Source: Isoetes taiwanensis (lineage: Eukaryota > Streptophyta > Lycopodiopsida > Isoetales > Isoetaceae). From it: a stretch of 64,000 nt of DNA. Position numbers and translations under genes: made by a program. The number at the start of each line of letters is the position of its first letter. The stretch's first letter is position 1. The notes under the pieces were generated by a model. That model did no database searches. It saw only the letters and a list, made by a program, of their open reading frames with translations, and was not told the DNA's origin. The stretch is from the NCBI GenBank assembly GCA_021234155.1, contig JAJEKV010000067.1:1858755-1922754 (forward strand), written 5' to 3'. Below, piece by piece: positions 34,500-46,437 of the stretch.

Positions 34500-34920
34500 A
34501 GTTGTATAAGTGGTCAAGATGTCAAACATTGCACAAAAGTACTAGCACTTTGTGCACAAGTGTTAAATAATTCTGCTATAAGTGGTGAGGACAAGATGTC
34601 AACACTTGTGCACAAGGTGTTAACACTTTGTGCACAAGGTGTTAACACTTTGTGCACAAGTGTTAAATAACTTGTATAAGTGGCAAGGGAAAAAAAACTC
34701 GTGTCCCCTTTTTTTATTTTTACAAGGTCAATAATGTCTTGCCAAGGTTCAAGACCTTTGTGCAACTTGTGTCAAGATGTCAAACCTTGCACAAGGTGTT
34801 AACACTTTGTGCACTTTGTGTCAAGATGTCAAACCTTGCACAAGGTGTTAACACCTTGTGCACTTTGTGGCAAGATGTCAAACCTTGCACTTTGTGTTAA
34901 CACTTTTTAATTTTTACAAG
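34500..34920. repeat. Minisatellite of GTTAAC and TGTGCACA palindromes
   Basis: Irregular repeats of the words GTCAAGATGTCAAACCTTGC, ACAAGGTGTTAACACTTTGT and GTGCACAAG. Both GTGTTAACAC and TTGTGCACAA are perfect palindromes, so the tract can fold many ways. Non-coding; an 83-codon minus-strand frame here is a by-product of the repeat. Confidence 0.7.
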
Positions 34921-35412
34921 GTCAATAAAGACCCCACCAATTCTAAAGTAGCCAAAGTTATGGTTTAGGGTACAACATAAGTGTCCCCCATATAAGTCCC
35001 CCATTCTAAAGGATACAATATAAGTGTCCCCCATTGTTTTAAAAGAGGTATACTGAGCTATGTCAGTATAAGTTGTACTGTAAGCACAGATCAAACAAGC
35101 AAATTCAAAACCACAACACTAGGCACTTCCAAAATGGCTCTTACCATATATACACTCAATGAAATATGAACCATTAACCTAAGGTAGCCATTAACCTTGA
35201 GTTTTCAAGTACAAGTACAAGTGTCTCAAGTACATGTACAAGTGTCTTGAACCTACTGGCCGCCAATGTATTCACTTTAATATTGAAAACAAGTGATCAG
35301 AATTGTTCTCACTGGCCAAACACATGACAATAATTATGTAGCCCGATGTACAAAAAGGTAAACTTGATACAAGAACGTAAATTCAAGACATCTACAATCT
35401 CGTGCAGATTTC
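34921..35412. other. No recognised gene
   Basis: 3' flank of the minus-strand transposase-like gene. Contains short direct repeats of CAAGTACAAGTGTCT (35210-35250). No other signal. Confidence 0.4.
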
Positions 35413-38316
35413 CTAATAGCATCTCGTACAATACCGAGACAGTTCATATGCATAAGCAAAGCACCTTTTATCTTGTGCTTGATCGCTCCAACGCGGTTTA
35501 ACCCCTATTACAGACTTCGGGAGGAACAAAACCTTATTCTCTTTTAGTAACCTCAGACTTCCGATGGCAGCTAGGGGATCAGCTCGGTTGTTGCCCTGTA
35601 ATAACCTCATCACCTCTCGAAAAATAAGTTTCCATAGTCATCCATGGTATCTACCTCGAGTACATGTTTTACTTGATTGCATTGAAGGATATAATAAGGG
35701 ACCCCCTCATGATTGTCCTGAGTCATGAAGCATCCAAAATAATCACCAACCTCCAAGTACGTCTCGGTCAATATTATCCTCGTCATTTGCCCATAAATCC
35801 TCAGCCTCATCAACATCTCCGGATTGATCTTACTAATTGGCTCTAGTTTTCGCGAACTCCCACCTACCACGATTGGTCAGCATTCTCACAAGCAGGCCAA
35901 TTAAAATTGATGCATGCTTTGCAAAAACATGAAAGAGGTGCGCACAATAATTTTGTAGCATCGTTTGAGTCTATTGAAGACACACAATGAAGTGATTGCA
36001 CGCCTTTTACCTGGAAGTACATCATGTGCTTGGGACCGATCAATGTCGGGCCACCTCCCGTAATACCCTCTCCACATCTGATTTTTTTCTCCCTCAATAC
36101 TTGACACGCAGCTTGTTCTTGCATCTTTTACTATCTTCCCATCCTTTTTTCCTTTGTTCTCGCTTCAAGCCACACTTTAGAGATTGTCCCTTCCCCATCG
36201 TGTGTTCCCTTCCCATGTCCCCGAGCCAAAGAAATTCCCTTTGCATTCTTATCTTATGTTGAACATGGTATCTTGTCACATGATAGAATGCTCTTCTAGA
36301 TTTAAACTGGGCTGCACAACCATCGGACCAAACCAAATGGTATTTCAAATGGCCACCACCATTCTCTTGCAACCATTTGAGGTGCATCTTGAATGCATCT
36401 TGTACGAAGTGGGTATCATGAGTTTTGTCGTCTGAAATAAATGAGTGCACACATTTTCTCAATCTGCCATTTACCTTGAACATGGTGATATGAACCAGAA
36501 TACTAATTTGTTCATTGTACCAATGCTGAGCTTGAATCTCGTTGAATGGCTTCAAAGTATAATTTTCAGAAAAATCAACAACTGATAGCACTGAATCGTC
36601 GCGAAGTGTTCGTATGCATTCTTTGAACTGCTTGCTTTGCCAATGTGCCACAAAATTGTGATATATAAACTTAGACATATGGTCGAACATGCTGTCCAAC
36701 ATCTCCTTTGCACTGCCCTTCTTGTCAACTAACTTCAGCCTTCGGGAAGTTCCCTTCTTTGAAGGTTCATTAACATAGTTATAGACTTGCCAATCAACCG
36801 AATCCTCGACGCTTCCATCCTTCTCTCTGAGACACAACTCAATTAACTGTTTCCCAGAACTGTCACATTTTGTTTCCATGCAGGCTAGCTTGTGCCACTC
36901 CTCATCGGCCGCCCTCGGGCATACCATGGCTCTCCAAAGCGTGCTCACATTATCATAATTCTGCTTCTTAGCTTGGCAAATCCCAGCATTAACTTCTGAA
37001 GCACACACATTGCAATTGCAAGTACAATTCTCGTGGAATTTTGACCTCATCATATTGAAAGCCTTCTTATATAAATCTGCCTGCTCATGCTTCACACAAC
37101 AGCAGGTATTCCTCTCCTTTAGCTTTCGTATGCAAGGAGGTTTTAAGTATTCGAATTGCCTGATGCCAATTTTGACTTTTGGATGCTGATCAACAAAGAT
37201 TTGGTATAATTCAGCCTGCAAAAAGTACCTTTAATCGAGAATCTTACAAAATATTAGAATGTACATTCTATATGTTTTTAATGTATCTTCCACATTCTTA
37301 CATCTAAGTACTTTCTTCCTCAAAACCCCACATCCTTACATAATAGCTACTCTATGAAAAGCATTCACATATTTTCTTGACATCTACTACATTCCTACAG
37401 TAGCTTCCTTCAGTTTTATTTTCTTACATCTATAGCACATCTCTACAGTTAGCTTCAAGTATACCTTCAAGTTGGATTCAATGTAAAGCATGTCAATATA
37501 ACTTCTACAAGAAAAACTGAATAACATTTCTTGATGCATGATGTGGATGCTTGTACGTAAAAAGACTAATCACACCGCAAAAAAATGTAGAAAACATCTA
37601 CATGACTACATACATTCCTAGCTAAAGTACATTTGATGTTGGATCGAAAATTCAAAAACTATGTGACTCCTCCATGACCCTAAAATACTAGCATGTGTGT
37701 GTAATGTCGATGTACTTGAATTGGTTCAGTTCTCTTCTTCATGACATCTCTTACCTTTGGTGATACTTTTGTATTATCTAACCGTGAACCGAACAACTCG
37801 TCCTTCATAGCCCGATCTATGGCATTTTTTCTTGGCTTTCGTCCCCGCTAATGCCCACAGATTTGCTCCCACGGTGACATTTTTTTCCTCCTTTTTCGCT
37901 GCTAGCTTCATATTTCTAGGATGCAATTTGAGGATTTTGGTCGCCAAGTGTGGTCTGTTTGTAATACTCCTTCCTTTCCAACTACCATGGAAAGAACAGC
38001 GTGTTTGGCAGCAAGCTTGTCATTGCTATTAGCACGCTTTCACTTCTTGGAGGCCATCCTTAAGGTTTTCAAATAAATCTTTTCACAATAGCCTCTTTAG
38101 GCCTTCCAACAACAGGGGCCAAATAAAAGTCCAATCTACTATCCCGGAGCAATTTTCCAAAGCAAAGTTTTTTTTCTGTTTTGGATTCAATCTAGAAACT
38201 TGATTTAGTATGTGATTCACGTAATCATTCACCCTTCTTCTAACTGTTTTGTCCCATATCCGGCCTCTCTCTTGCATCTTTTTGATGAAGATTGGTTGTC
38301 CCCAGAAGAAATGCAT
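35413..38316 (-). CDS. Transposase-like (putative DDE, RNase-H-like) multi-exon gene
   Basis: Minus-strand gene near the right end of the TIR element. Exon pieces: 38316-38083 (RVNDYVNHILNQVSRLNPKQ), about 37830-37757 (IDRAMKDELFGSRLDNTK, ending at a GTAAGAG donor), 37218-36094 (core; a TTTTTGCAG acceptor precedes GCTGAATTATACC), then 36124-35864, 35870-35610 and 35613-35413 in shifted frames. The core has ERNTCCCVKHEQ, a Cys cluster CTCNCNVC, VVDFSENYTLKPFNEIQAQ (Asp216) and LVWSDGCAAQFKSR (Asp300), then a HTMGKG block; the next piece has LSCFCKACI. Similar proteins, with DFxENY and SDGCxxQYK motifs, occur widely in plants and animals and look transposase-derived (my recollection of the family; fold and activity inferred). 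Frame changes after the core may be small introns or indels. Confidence 0.65.
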
Positions 38317-38683
38317 GTAGAGTCCTCCTCAATAGCAAAATTCGAATCTGATGGTAAGTCCTAGATCCGAATCTGTTGTTGCTGGTGAATTTGATTCTGC
38401 CATAGCTTCATACATTCCAAGATCGATCAAACAGGCATAGAAATGGGGATCCTATTCTTGGTTCCAATGAGAAAGGGGTTTCAATCCGGTAGCTTCAATC
38501 CTGTGGAGGGAGTTCAAAACTCAAAACGTGCCCCTAAATTCGTGGGTTGCCAAAAATAATTGCAAAGAATCTCACGTGGACCAAAAGCATTAATGATAGG
38601 CAGCCCATGTAAAATTCAAATTTTACCTTAAATTCACTTTAAGCTAGTGTATTTTTTTACATCAATTTGCAAGAAATACAAGA
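38317..38683. other. Right subterminal region of TIR element
   Basis: Upstream region of the minus-strand transposase-like gene, including a possible start (MAESNSPATTDSDLG read leftward from 38402). It ends in a T-rich stretch before the terminal CACCCTTTCATGC. Confidence 0.4.
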
Positions 38684-38696
38684 CACCCTTTCATGC
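38684..38696 (-). repeat. Right inverted terminal sequence
   Basis: CACCCTTTCATGC, exact inverse of 15380-15392 and 22586-22598. Confidence 0.6.
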
Positions 38697-38706
38697 TTCT
38701 ACCCAG

Positions 38707-38718
38707 TGGTATCAGAGC
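38707..38718 (+). promoter_or_regulatory. Primer-binding site, leader copy C
   Basis: TGGTATCAGAGC, but here preceded by CTTCTACCCAG, not by an LTR end. The leader from this point matches 13511 onward. Confidence 0.8.
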
Positions 38719-41700
38719 AATGTTCTTGGAGACCAAGAGCAAAGCACTAACCATGCTCCTGGTAGTACTAACTTGATAGGATCCTCAAACCTCGAAAAAT
38801 GGGAAAATTTTTTCTCATTTTTGTAGTATATGCTAAGCTAGTAACAAGTTAAGTGAATGAGAACATAAAAAGACTAAAATTAGTGAGCCAAAGTCTTCAA
38901 AGGCAAGCTGGTCTCACACGTCGCGCCAGCTAGTTAAGTGAATGAGAACATAAAAAGACTAAAATTAGTGAGCCAAAGTCTTCAAAGGCAAGCTGGTCTC
39001 ACACGTCGCGCCAGGACAGATAATGAGAATCTCATTTTCAGGCTGGGCGCAACGTGTGAGACATTGATCCCAAAACATCGTGCAAAGTCGTGAATTTTAG
39101 AAAAGTAACTTAGTCTGGGCGCAACGTGTGAGAACATGCTTTGAGACCATGCCCCAAAGTGCCCAAAACTGCTCCAAATCGACCAAATAAGGGGTCAATT
39201 CTGCCTAACTCGACGAATCTAGCAGAATTAGAGCCTTATATCACCCAAATTGGACAAGTTTTAACCCATTTAGAGCCAATGTCTCACACGTTGCTCCAGG
39301 ACCGAAAATGAAAAGTTCATTATTGGTCTGGGCGCAATGTGTGAGACCTCCAAACTTTGAACCTCCATAACTTGAGCTACAGAGCTCCAAATCGCCTGAA
39401 ATTTGTTGCAATAGGACCGTTAGACAGCTCAAATGTCAAACCCCAGCTCAAAATGACCAAAATTGCTCAAACCCTTGAATTGTTTTCCCAAACTGTGGTT
39501 TGTTTGTAAATAGGAGCATATCCCATTAGTACCTCGCAAGTATTACTCTCGGCTCAAAGCTGATGCCTTACTCCTAGATAGAAGTGCCCAAGAACACCCC
39601 TTTGTTATAGTCATCTAGACCTCAGCATAGCAATCCAAGTCCAATTGTTGGTACATCACCTCTGCTCATGCCAAAGGCATAAACCTTGACCTAATTTTGT
39701 GTCCTTGTAATAGAGTTTGACTTATACAGCCGCCACATTGACACTCCCTATTGCCAGGATACCTAGAAAGGAGCTAGAGTCTAGAGCTGCCCAAGTCACT
39801 CCATGTGTAGAGATTGGACTCCCCCAAACCAACTTTGCTAGGACCTTAGAGTATGCCTCAAACATCATGGAGGTTTTGCAAAACAACCCTCATGTCATGC
39901 CATACCACACGTCCTAATGTCCATAGATTTGGAGATTATAGATATGTCTTCAGTAATGCTGCTCGAGCCATCTTGCTTGCTTATAGAGCCCAAAATGTTG
40001 TAGGAGAGCCCTTCAAGTGGACCCTTAGACTCTAGAATATACGAGTATTGCTTTCGAAGCACAGGGCCAGAGCCACAGAAGAGCTAGAGGCGCAACTTCT
40101 TGAAGACATCAAGGTCCCAGCCGATGTACAGACAGATAAGGAGAGAAGACCCAAAAGGCAGACCCAAGAGAGGGAAGCACAACGACAAGCGAGTAGAACA
40201 GGACACCACCGGCCTATCATCAATCTTCATCAAATGGGAAGAATATTTGGTAACCAACGGCATCAAGAATTTTCTAGATGTCAACCTCCCGGCTACCACG
40301 TCCACGAGCTCACATCAGAAAGAGGATCTCGACGCCTTCACCAACTCGACGCACATGAGTTTCAAATGGAAGAACGCAAGGCAGCAAAATACAGGTGCAG
40401 GAAGACGTTAGACATCGATGCCGCGTTAGCATCACAAACTAGGGCCAGAGGGCATAATCTTCCGTCGAGGAGAGAACTCATGGCGACACAGGAGCGTATA
40501 GAAACCGCAGGGAAGACCACCACGACCTTGCAGCCCAGCAGCTCAAGCGAATGTCATGCAACATCAACAAAAGGAGCAACCAAGCTAGGCAACCACAAAG
40601 CACCTAAGGCTGACCCGGAGGAGCTTCCAGCTCCCTTGCACCAGCAGGAGAACTTTCATCGGTTCCAAAAGGTAGGAGACCATGAGGGGGAGGAGACGCA
40701 TATCAGGGAACATCTCCGACTTGAAGGCCTATATCAGCATTAGGGGCAAGATCAAGGAGGAGAATACTCCGCTCGAACAAGAATTCTGGACCCAGAAACA
40801 CCTAAAAACCAAAGGAAGGACGACCTTACTACGTCAGCCAAGGAGGGCGAGACGCGAATGGATAGGACCCAAGGGACGGAGGAGGAGACGACTTAGCCAG
40901 CAGGTACAAATCACGCAAAGGCGACTAGAAGGAGCCATGGTAGGGGCAAGGGAGATGACCACACTTCCAGGCACAGGAGAGGCACCTCGGAATGAAGCAA
41001 AGCCCAAGCAACAGGAGTCGCACTCAGAAATTCAACCTGCGGAGGAATGACAATGCCTGCCTACCGACCACGATCTCAGAGCTTCGAAGATATTCAAGAA
41101 TGCTTGACTGCAATGGCCAGGTGATCCTACTCAAGCGATCAACGGCACTGCACATCGGCAACCTTGCAACGACACACTGCATATAGGGACGTTGCTGAGC
41201 GGTCACCGCATTCCTTACGATGGACATACACATTAAGGAGGAGCATCTTTTTCAAGGGATCACATCGACGAACACTCTTCGCAACTTGGGGTGACGAGAT
41301 CGGATCAGACATGCAGCTCAACAATAGTAGCAGCATCTCAAGGAATCCCGGAGTCAACCAGAATGAAGAAGATGCAGCAAAACCGAAGGATCAAATGCGA
41401 TAGGAGGAGGGGAAACCCTAAAGGAGTATAAACATTTAAGTAGATCTTCGTAGTTGTTTTGAAAAAGTGGATGAATTAAAATCCCAATGTAAATGCATAT
41501 ATGTCTGTTGTATATCTCGGGTGCTCACAGATATAGTGGAGAAACATGAGTTTAAAGTCATGTTTTACGGATTTAGCGCTTAGATCAGGAAGCTCCTTCA
41601 CTACTACCAAAGGAGGAAGTAAGGAAGCACAACTATAGCCCAAGATCAAATGGAAGAGCAAGTACGAGGGAGAAACGACCAGAGCACAAGCAAACCTTCG

Positions 41701-44700
41701 ACTCCAAACACTTCGGGAAATGCCCTCAAGTAGAAGACTGCTCGGCCACCGAATGTTAGAATAAGAGACAACACCGGTCATGTCAAGATCGTCAGCGCTG
41801 CACCAGGACATCGTCAGGACGCAACACTACATCTTGTGGCAGCAGCAACACTTGACGAATTTATGACACGAGTGGCCTCAACAATAGAAGGAGGAACGCC
41901 CCGACATCAACGAGCCAACTAAGAAGGCAACATCTCGACAACCATAATTCCACCTTGTGGTAATATAGGGTGATGCGCTATGACACGGGTAGTAGATGGA
42001 GATGCACTTACGAAAGGCACGGAGACGAGGAGATATGCCTTCAACAACTAGGTGATGGCTTCGTCAGGTACTCCTACCAGTAATTAGAAGAGAAGAAGCC
42101 GATCATATCTCCGACATGTGGCACGTCAAACGCCCAAGGTAGAAGCATTCGACACCTTAACGACAAGGATAGCAACGGAAGCACCTTCGGCAAAAAGAGA
42201 GTTCAAGATAATAGCCAGGCTATTCAACGACAAGAGTATATCTAAGGCAGGTACTTCTTCAACTCAAGGGTCAAGCTACGCAGATACAAGGATCCACCAT
42301 CCCGACAATATAGCCAGCAGGGAGGAGAGCCATGATGCTTTACTTGACAGAAAGACCGACATGCATAGAGGGACAAAGGTCAGGAACTGAAAGCTGAAGA
42401 AGTGCTAGCAACCAACTTCTTCCACGAGCTCCCCAGAGGCAACAGGAGTATCAAAACTGATGAGCACAATCAAAACCACCGGAGGGTACCTCAAGACAAG
42501 AAGACGGCATAGCACGGAGGAACGTGACAAGTCCAAGCCATGTGATCGAGGGGATCAAACAAGGAGGATTGGAAGCTCGATGGAGAAGCAACTAGGCGAG
42601 GCGAGCCGATGACTTGCATGCGGACTTGCATGCAACTTGGTGAACCCAAGGATCGACGATTCAAAGAACAATTACAGAAGAGAACAACTCCAGAGGAGTA
42701 CAGCCAAAGGAATCGCGCACAGCCTCAAGAGATGCCTCCAAATAGCTTCAAGTGTCATGAAGAAGGAACGATTACCGCCCAAGAACAGGATCAGGAAGCA
42801 GATCAAAATGTCGAAGCATCAACGACCAGCACACCTTTAGTCAGAATGTGATGCAAAGCGTGTTGTGCCATAGCCAACAAACATCGGAGGGCCCAAGTAT
42901 ATCAACAAGTTACCCCGGAGTACGAGCTGACGTCACTACTACAAAAATAGGTAGAAATGGCACAAAAGTGACATTTATCCTCTGTTTTTTTACCGAGCAT
43001 AAACGTCACTTTTGTGCCATTTACGACGTTCGCGCTTCCCAAATGGCACAAAAGTGACGTTTATGCTCGATAAAAAGGCGGAGGATAAATGTCACTTTTG
43101 TGCCATTTCTACCTACTTTTGTAGTAGTGCGTACAAATAGGAGGATATAGATCGTCAACACCATTGCACCGGGAGGAACACCAATGACATTGCCAAGGAG
43201 TAGGTGTGCAACTCGAAGGGAGGCACAAGGGGGACCTAATAGCTCTAGTAGTAATTGTAATTATGTTAGTTATATGCTTTGCATATATAGTCCCCCTGTT
43301 ATTCCTTCCCTCCCATAGCGTAACAGATCAAAGGAAGAGATGTCAGATAATTTGCAGGGGTGAAGCAATCAACATCCTCAACACTCTTCGGGCAACACGA
43401 TAACGACAAGAGGACTCGACGTATGAGACATCGATGGAGTCGAAGAAACAATATCGGATACAGAGTCGTTAGCTGCCAAGACAAAGTCTTTCAAACGACG
43501 CCACCTTCAGGCTTTTGAAAAGCGGCATGGAAGATTTCAAGTGATCAACTACGCCATCAAAGCCACCAACAATGAGAGGCTTCTAACGAACAAAGTCAAC
43601 CTCTACATCAAAGAGATCCACCGTCAAGGAGACTGAAGTATCGAGCGACTCGGAAGAACGTTACCTTGCTACTTCAAGCAGGCAACGAGTGGATGAGCTT
43701 CTAGCAAGCTCGGGGATCTAAGGCCATGGGGCCTAGTAGGTTAAATGTATGGACGGTAACATCCATATTGGGATTAGAAGGCATTTCCAGATATTCTCGT
43801 TGAAAGGATTGCCCCAATATTGAGCTAAGCGTCAAGGATTGGAAAGGAAATGCATAGGAGTAACTAAAATTATACACAATTGTTAATAGACATCCAACGT
43901 ATTGAAACCACTTGGTGAGATTGATCTCCTCGCTAAGAAGGAATCATTACTAGGATAATTGTTGACCATGTATAAATCTAGTACCTCCAAAGAATAATCC
44001 AATCGAAAGAAAAGATGTAATCTAACAAGTCCGGCCAACTTGTTACGATGACATCAATTCGATTGGTAGGAATATTCCAAGAGTTTAAATAACTAAGAAA
44101 GGGGGAATCTCTAGAATATAAAAGAATAGTACATGTAAAGTACATCTAAAATAAGAATTATAGTAATTAAATAGTCTTTTGAGACAAAAGGAATTGTCAT
44201 GATGACAAAAACTTGTGGTTTAGAATCGTTCTAACTAAGTAGGTAACCAGTAACTATATTGAAATAAATGATAACATAACATGTGAATCCATCTTAGATG
44301 GTTCTATATGTCAGCCAAGGCTAGTAAATTAATGCGCTAAGTAAGAAGCGTATAACCTCTTAAGGGGAGAGAATAGATATGACGTTGTGTACAACGTCAT
44401 TGAAAGGGTGCAGGACCATTTTCTTTTCGAAGAAAGTGGGGGGGCTCAATCTTATGATTGAACGTACTTGCATCGAATTGACCAACCCGTAGAATAGAGT
44501 CACTCCGGCAATGGCCGAAGCGAATAGAGCGTAAGATAGATAGATACCTTAGTGCTCAGAAGGCCTTCAACGTGCGAGACTGACGTAGTAGCTAACTACA
44601 CCAATGAAGTGGAGCAAAACTATGGGAGCAATGCAACGACCAAGTCGTCTCCAAAATTACTCGACGCCGGCTCAATGGATGGATGCGCTCTAGCCTTAGG

Positions 44701-46424
44701 TAAGGTGTGCGCATGCATTATAAGCTTTAATGTGTCTTATAGATAAGTTAAATATAGATCCTAATAACTGGATAGAAATTGTTGTACGTATATGTATCAT
44801 AGGGAAATAAGTTAAATAACAACGGTAATGTGAGGTAGCATGTTAATTAATCCTTCGCAAGGATGCACAAGGATGCAATTCCTTCCAAGGATAGCTATAT
44901 GACCTCGGGTCCTTATAAATATAAATAGAAAATAGAATTCAGATATACTTAAGTGCATCTTAGGGATATACTTCCAAGGGTAATGCAGGACCCAAGGAAG
45001 AGAATAAGAAGCACATCTAATTCTTGTGTATGATAATTAAAACCTTGTCTATGATACAATAGGTCTAAATCAGGGTTATTGTTTAAATAATCGCGATCTA
45101 AAAGTCGTTAAATATTGCAAAGCTTAGAGTAAATATAATTGTACTATCGGAAGTAATGTATCCGATACTATGATAATGTTAATTCATAAATATTACCTTA
45201 GGGTAATTATGTTAATCACATGTATAAAAGGAGCCAGCAAAAAAAACTGGCTCAGGCATGTCGATTTGTGTTTAGATTAATTTCATGTGTAGTTAAGATT
45301 AATCTATGCATGCAACCTATGCCAGGTATGGGTTGCATGCGTAATTACCGATGATGGGACCACTACGGTGATCTCTAGGACGTGGTGTAATGTCAATGTA
45401 GGCATGACCGTGGTTCCGCTTGGACGAGTGGAAGGTAGATTAGAAAGTCTACTTCTATCCCACGGAAGTAGACGACCTCGAGAGAAAGGAGGTCATTGAG
45501 GAATGCATTGATAGGAAAGGCACCTCTAGTCCCATATATGCATTGATAGGAGGAATCTGTCCTTCACGCCCCATATACGGGAAGGACCTATCCTCCACGT
45601 TGGGCAACTAAAGGTGTAGGCATGAGCGGCATATAGGCATTATAGGGCGCTGTCTCTACGGCCACGATGGAAGAAGCATCCTCTTCCTACGCCGGGAGAT
45701 TAGCCATGCATTCATGTAGGTAGGTGGGGTGGTCACCATATAACCAAAATTTTATTAATAATTAAAATGGTACTAACGTAGTGTCGACCTGCGGGCCAAT
45801 AGAGCGCTCCGGAGGGCAAGGAGGTCGAGCTACGAAGACTTGCAACACAAATTTTGTTATAATGTGTTGCAAGGGATGAAGAGTACCTTAGAAGTGTAAA
45901 TTTTGTATGAAATTGATAAACTTTGATAAACTTAAATGTTGTATTAAGTAAGGTTAATAATTGTTATGAAGTGATAAGTTAATTGGATAATGAAATAGTA
46001 CAGTAATGTCTTAAACATTACCTTAGAGTAATTCTAATAATTAAGATAGTAAGGATGTAATTATAGATATTGTAAAATTAATGCAGGATTTTAAGGTGCG
46101 AAGACTTGCAACACAAACTTTGTTGGAATGTATTGCAAGGAATGAAGAGTACCTTAAATAATAATTGTATATGAAAGCGTTAAATTGTGATAAACTAAAT
46201 GTTGTGATAACGGAGACCAATAAGTACCTTGTTTTAATAGAAGTTACGAATTGACAAAGTTATTTGATAATGTAATGGCGTAATAATGATTTAAAAATAT
46301 TACCTTAAGGTAATCTTAATAAATGTGTAAGTATTATAGTAGTATATCGTATGCATTAGGTTGATTGCAGGTTAGGAAGATTCCAAGATGGGGAGACCCA
46401 CGATGCTGCGGACAGCATTATTTC
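38719..46424 (+). other. Leader copy C and non-coding interior of the large LTR element
   Basis: 38719-40559 repeats the leader; from 40560 it continues into about 5.9 kb present once. A 231-codon frame (40048-40743) and an overlapping 103-codon frame (40100-40411) cover the same DNA; neither has a recognisable gag, protease, RT or integrase motif. 43,700-46,400 is AT-rich with two diverged copies (about 45,833 and 46,098) of an ACTTGCAACACA...TGTGTTGCAAG inverted motif followed by GAAGAGTACCTTA. The interior looks non-coding or decayed beyond recognition. Confidence 0.65.
42934..43129. mobile_element. CACTA-like foldback MITE (196 bp)
   Basis: Starts CACTACTACAAAAATAGG and ends CTACTTTTGTAGTAGTG, flanked on each side by CGT (42931-42933 and 43130-43132), the 3 bp duplication expected for CACTA transposons. 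Almost the whole element is one inverted repeat (GGCACAAAAGTGACATTTAT on the left mirrored on the right) with a central turn near 43025-43045, so its transcript would form a long hairpin. No coding capacity. Confidence 0.92.
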
Positions 46425-46437
46425 AAGGTGGGGAGAA
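46425..46437 (+). promoter_or_regulatory. Polypurine tract of the large element
   Basis: AAGGTGGGGAGAA directly before the 3' LTR start TGTGACG. Confidence 0.9.

Larger units (their letters stand above)
15380..38696. mobile_element. Candidate TIR transposon carrying Ulp1 gene and DDE-like gene
   Basis: The same 10-13 bp sequence, inverted, bounds a region holding a plus-strand coiled-coil/RING/Ulp1 gene near the left end and a minus-strand transposase-like gene near the right end, the usual convergent layout of large plant DNA transposons. No matching target duplication is visible: left flank GAATGTCAT, right flank TTCTACCCA. The left half is duplicated (15380-19517, 22586-26752), and a LINE (26990-33646) is nested inside. 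The right flank joins the leader start at 38706, not the expected continuation, so a rearrangement or misassembly followed insertion. Transposons with Ulp1 genes are known in plants (KAONASHI MULEs), but this transposase does not look like MURA. Confidence 0.5.

Noticed and set aside
36094-37221. MURA (Mutator) transposase
   Set aside because: No MURA-type DDE spacing or SWIM zinc finger seen; the motifs fit a different family.
40048-40743. Gag gene of the large element
   Set aside because: No capsid or zinc-knuckle motif, and an overlapping frame looks equally protein-like; coding not supported.
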